Of a stretch of DNA of 7,818 nt, positions 5,410 through 7,818 are shown piece by piece. Made by a program: the position numbers and the translations under genes. The stretch lies in NCBI GenBank assembly GCA_943331415.1, contig CALQLM010000037.1:1-7818 (forward strand), given 5' to 3'. The notes beneath the pieces are model-generated. The model made no database searches. It saw nothing but the letters and a program-made list of their open reading frames with translations, and was not told where the DNA came from. Origin of the DNA: Bifidobacterium breve. GTDB taxonomy: Bacteria > Actinomycetota > Actinomycetes > Mycobacteriales > Mycobacteriaceae. Numbering within the stretch: the stretch's first letter is position 1; each line of letters begins with the position of its first letter.

Positions 5410-6800
5410 TGGACGTCACCGACATCGCCTTCGCCGGCGCCGCCGAACAGGCTCGCATGCTCGCCGCCGGCACCATCACCGCGCCGGCGTTACTCGAGCT
5501 GTATCTCGAGCGGATCACCCGGGTGGATCGGGAGTTGCGTTCCTACCGGGTGGTGATGGCCGACAGCGCCCGTCGGGAGGCCGCCGCCGCCCAGGAGCGA
5601 CTCGATGCCGGCGAGCGGCTGCCGATGCTCGGCGTCCCGATCGCGATCAAGGATGACGTCGACGTCGGCGGCGAATTCACCTCCTACGGCAGCAGCGCCT
5701 ACGACCTGCCGGCCACCGCCGACGCCGACGCGGTGCGCGCGCTGCGGGCAGCCGGGGCGGTGATCCTGGGTAAGACTTCGGTGCCGGAGATGATGCTGTG
5801 GCCCTTCACCGAGACGGTGTCTTACGGGGCTACGCACAACCCGTGGGATCTGGCCTACACCCCCGGCGGCAGCAGTGGCGGAAGCGCCGCCGCGGTGGCT
5901 GCCGGTCTGGCTCCGCTCGCGTTGGGCTCCGACGGCGCGGGGTCGATCCGTATCCCGGCCGGCTGGTGCGGGATCTACGGCCTCAAGCCGCAGCGGGATC
6001 GGGTTCCGATCGCCCCGCACGACGACGCGTGGTGCGGGCTGAGTGTCAACGGTCCGCTGGCGCGCACGGTCGAAGACGCAGCGTTGTTCTTGGACGTGAC
6101 CAACACCGGAAAAGCTCCCCGCGGCGGGTTCGTCAAAGCCGCCGCCCGCAAGCCGGGCCGGTTGCGAATCGCGTTGAGCGCCACGCTGCCGACCACGATG
6201 ATCGGCCGCGTCGGCCGGGCCCAGCAGCAGGCACTGGACGGGGCGGAGGCTCTGCTGCGCGACCTCGGCCACGAAGTGTTCTGGCGCGACCCGGACTACC
6301 CGGCCTGGGCCGTGTACGGCCATGTGCTGCCGCGGATGTGGCGCGGGGTATACGAAGATGTGCAGAAATTGCCCTACCCGGAACGCCTCGAACCGCGAAC
6401 GCGGGCTATCGCGCGGCTCGGTGGTCTGATCTCGGACAGCCAGATCGCGAAAGTACGCGCGGCCGAGCCGGCGCTGGCGGCGCGGGTGCAGTCAATCTTC
6501 GACGATATCGATGTCGTGATCACTCCCGGTGCCGCGGCCGGGCCGTCGCGGGTGGGGCGCTATCAGCATCGGGGCGGGGTGAGCACACTGGCGATGGTCG
6601 CGTCGCGGGTGCCGTTCAACGCGATCTTCAATGCGACCGGTCAGCCCGCGGCCTCAGTGCCCTGGGCCCTGGACGGCGATCATCTGCCGCTTTCTATCCA
6701 GCTCGTCGGGCGGCCGTCGGATGAGGCGACACTGTTATCGCTGAGTGCCCAGATCGAAGCGGCACGGCCGTGGGCGAATCGGCGACCGCCGGTGTCATGA
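5409..6800 (+). CDS. amiB2: Amidase signature family hydrolase, AmiB2-type (Rv1263 orthologue)
   Basis: This 463-residue enzyme hydrolyses a carboxamide to acid and ammonia; the substrate is unknown. The Ser-cisSer-Lys triad of the amidase signature family is complete: K81 (IAIKDD), S155 in [10 protein letters not shown] (151-160) and nucleophile S179 in [11 protein letters not shown] (173-183). The 24-residue spacing of the two serines is typical. The signature continues to GLKPQRDR (191-198), and the C-terminus has the conserved [12 protein letters not shown] (369-380) and [11 protein letters not shown] (426-436). I chose GTG 5409 over the in-frame ATG at 5352. The resulting [12 protein letters not shown] matches the M. 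tuberculosis N-terminus, gives the usual length, lies 7 nt after a -10 motif, and does not overlap the divergent HIT gene. No signal peptide is seen, so it is probably cytoplasmic. Its stop overlaps the cyclase start (ATGA), so the two are probably cotranslated. Confidence 0.94.
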   Translation: MDVTDIAFAGAAEQARMLAAGTITAPALLELYLERITRVDRELRSYRVVMADSARREAAAAQERLDAGERLPMLGVPIAIKDDVDVGGEFTSYGSSAYDLPATADADAVRALRAAGAVILGKTSVPEMMLWPFTETVSYGATHNPWDLAYTPGGSSGGSAAAVAAGLAPLALGSDGAGSIRIPAGWCGIYGLKPQRDRVPIAPHDDAWCGLSVNGPLARTVEDAALFLDVTNTGKAPRGGFVKAAARKPGRLRIALSATLPTTMIGRVGRAQQQALDGAEALLRDLGHEVFWRDPDYPAWAVYGHVLPRMWRGVYEDVQKLPYPERLEPRTRAIARLGGLISDSQIAKVRAAEPALAARVQSIFDDIDVVITPGAAAGPSRVGRYQHRGGVSTLAMVASRVPFNAIFNATGQPAASVPWALDGDHLPLSIQLVGRPSDEATLLSLSAQIEAARPWANRRPPVS

Positions 6801-7818
6801 GCGGCGAATTCGATGTGGAGTCTTCCGGGCTGCTGGACGGGCTGACCGGACGGAGCCGCGTCGAGCGGGCTGAGTTGATCCCGTGGCTGCTCGACCAAGG
6901 CGTCACGGTCGAGCAGATCCGTGAGTCGTTCGCGCCGATGCTGCTCGCCGCGCGCCAGGTCCTCGGCGACGACGGGACCTATGTTTCGGCCCGCGAGATC
7001 AGCGAGCAGGTCGGCCTCGACATCGATGTGCTGAACCGCTTCCATCGAGCCAGCGGGCTGCCTCAGGTCGACGATCCCGATGCGCTGGTCTTCATGCGGC
7101 CCGATGCTGACACCGCCGTTCACATCAAACGCTTTCTGGAATTGGGTATCGACCCCGAGCAGCTGCTGACCGTCGTTCGGGTTCTTGCCGAGGGACTGTC
7201 AAACGCCGCCGAGGTGATGCGCTCCGCCGCGCTGGGTCCCGTCCTGTACCCAGGTGTGTCCGAACTCGAGATCGCCAAGGGCTCACAGAAACTGGTGAGT
7301 ATGGCGGCACCGCTGTTGGGTCCGATGATCGAGGACATGCTGCTGCTTCAACTGCGTCACGCGGCTGAGACCGATGCCGTCAATGCCAGTGAGCGCCGGG
7401 CCGGAGCGCCACTACCCGGCGCGCGCATGGTGGCCTGCGCATTCGCCGATCTCGTCGGGTTCACCCGGCTGGGTGAGGAGCTGCCTCCGGAAGGTATCGA
7501 GCTGCTGGCCAACCGGCTGGCTGATCTCGCTCGCGATGTCGCGGTGGCGCCGGTTCGACTGATCAAGACCATCGGCGACGCCGTGATGTTCGTCTCGACC
7601 GACGCCGCCGCACTCCTGGATGTGATGCTCGCACTCATCGAAGCCACCGAAGCCGACGAGTTACTGCCGCAATTGCGGGTGGGGGTGGCCTATGGACCTG
7701 CGGTCAGCCGCGCCGGTGACTGGTTCGGTAGCCCGGTGAACCTGGCCAGCCGGGTGACATCGGTCGCGCGGCCGGGTTCGGTACTGGTCGCCGCGTCGGT
7801 GCACGAGCAGATCAGTGA
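6797..7818 (+). CDS. Class III adenylyl cyclase with N-terminal pH-sensing-type regulatory domain, Rv1264-like (partial, C-terminus beyond window)
   Basis: I translated this frame by hand; it is open for 340 codons to the window edge. It makes cAMP from ATP as a soluble homodimer. The N-terminal alpha-helical regulatory domain (about 1-190) includes [15 protein letters not shown] (57-71) and [10 protein letters not shown] (91-100), closely matching M. tuberculosis Rv1264. There this domain inhibits the cyclase and relieves inhibition at acid pH. The linker [12 protein letters not shown] holds H188, which aligns with the linker histidine of Rv1264. The catalytic domain (about 210 on) keeps the key residues: metal-binding D218 (FADLVGF) and D261 (IGDAV), adenine-selecting K257 (IKTIGD) and D308 (AGDWFG), and N315/R319 (NLASR) for the transition state. 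All should be active. The ATG at 6797 shares ATGA with the amiB2 stop; an in-frame GTG at 6770 is an alternative start. About 50-60 residues are probably missing at the end. Confidence 0.94.
   Translation, partial: MSGEFDVESSGLLDGLTGRSRVERAELIPWLLDQGVTVEQIRESFAPMLLAARQVLGDDGTYVSAREISEQVGLDIDVLNRFHRASGLPQVDDPDALVFMRPDADTAVHIKRFLELGIDPEQLLTVVRVLAEGLSNAAEVMRSAALGPVLYPGVSELEIAKGSQKLVSMAAPLLGPMIEDMLLLQLRHAAETDAVNASERRAGAPLPGARMVACAFADLVGFTRLGEELPPEGIELLANRLADLARDVAVAPVRLIKTIGDAVMFVSTDAAALLDVMLALIEATEADELLPQLRVGVAYGPAVSRAGDWFGSPVNLASRVTSVARPGSVLVAASVHEQIS

Noticed and set aside
1779..5878. The sequence ggcggcagcagt occurs at about 1781 and again at about 5865 as a possible dispersed repeat.
   Set aside because: The match is only about 12 bp of common GC-rich codons within unrelated genes and has no flanking similarity.
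5490..6323. A 277-codon minus-strand open frame inside amiB2, and a 308-codon plus-strand frame at 5798-6724.
   Set aside because: Both lie in other frames of a gene with a complete amidase catalytic signature and show no domain of their own.

Overview
The window is ordinary GC-rich actinobacterial chromosome, almost certainly from a mycobacterium (Mycobacterium/Mycolicibacterium). Seven genes follow, from memory, the order and orientation of M. tuberculosis Rv1257c-Rv1264: FAD-linked oxidase, Tap efflux pump, UdgB uracil-DNA glycosylase, F420-type nitroreductase-fold protein, HIT protein, AmiB2-type amidase and the pH-sensing type adenylyl cyclase Rv1264. The Rv1260-like oxidoreductase expected between udgB and the nitroreductase-fold gene is missing here. 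At the left edge a partial gene for an exported, lysine-free protein of a mycobacterial secreted/porin-like family (often labelled GjpA-like) takes the place of other neighbours.

Layout: (1) 1-970, minus strand, the exported protein, cut by the window edge, with its own short leader (971-1056) and a good ribosome binding site. (2) 1057-3670, minus strand, a two-gene unit, tap followed after 13 bp by the FAD-linked oxidase. (3) A 23-bp divergent promoter region, then udgB on the plus strand (3694-4512). (4) The nitroreductase-fold gene (4475-4939, minus) converges on udgB and overlaps its 3' end by 38 bp. It is translationally coupled by a GTGA overlap to the HIT gene upstream of it (4936-5358, minus). 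(5) A 50-bp divergent promoter region, then amiB2 (5409-6800, plus) and the adenylyl cyclase (6797 to beyond the window end), coupled by an ATGA overlap.

The clearest recurring signal is regulatory. All four genes that begin at the two divergent junctions have a TANNNT -10 motif 6-7 nt upstream of the start codon I would choose by homology, and none has a Shine-Dalgarno sequence. This is the expected layout of leaderless mycobacterial mRNAs. At tap/udgB the two opposed -10 motifs overlap by 2 bp. The window is densely packed, with no gap over 100 bp, and shows no mobile element, RNA gene, CRISPR or phage signal.

The genes combine drug efflux (Tap), DNA repair (UdgB), redox chemistry (FAD oxidase, F420-type protein), nucleotide hydrolysis (HIT), amide hydrolysis (AmiB2) and cAMP signalling. 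I see no evidence of a new multi-gene system. The useful leads are promoter architecture, gene overlaps and the lineage-specific absence of Rv1260.
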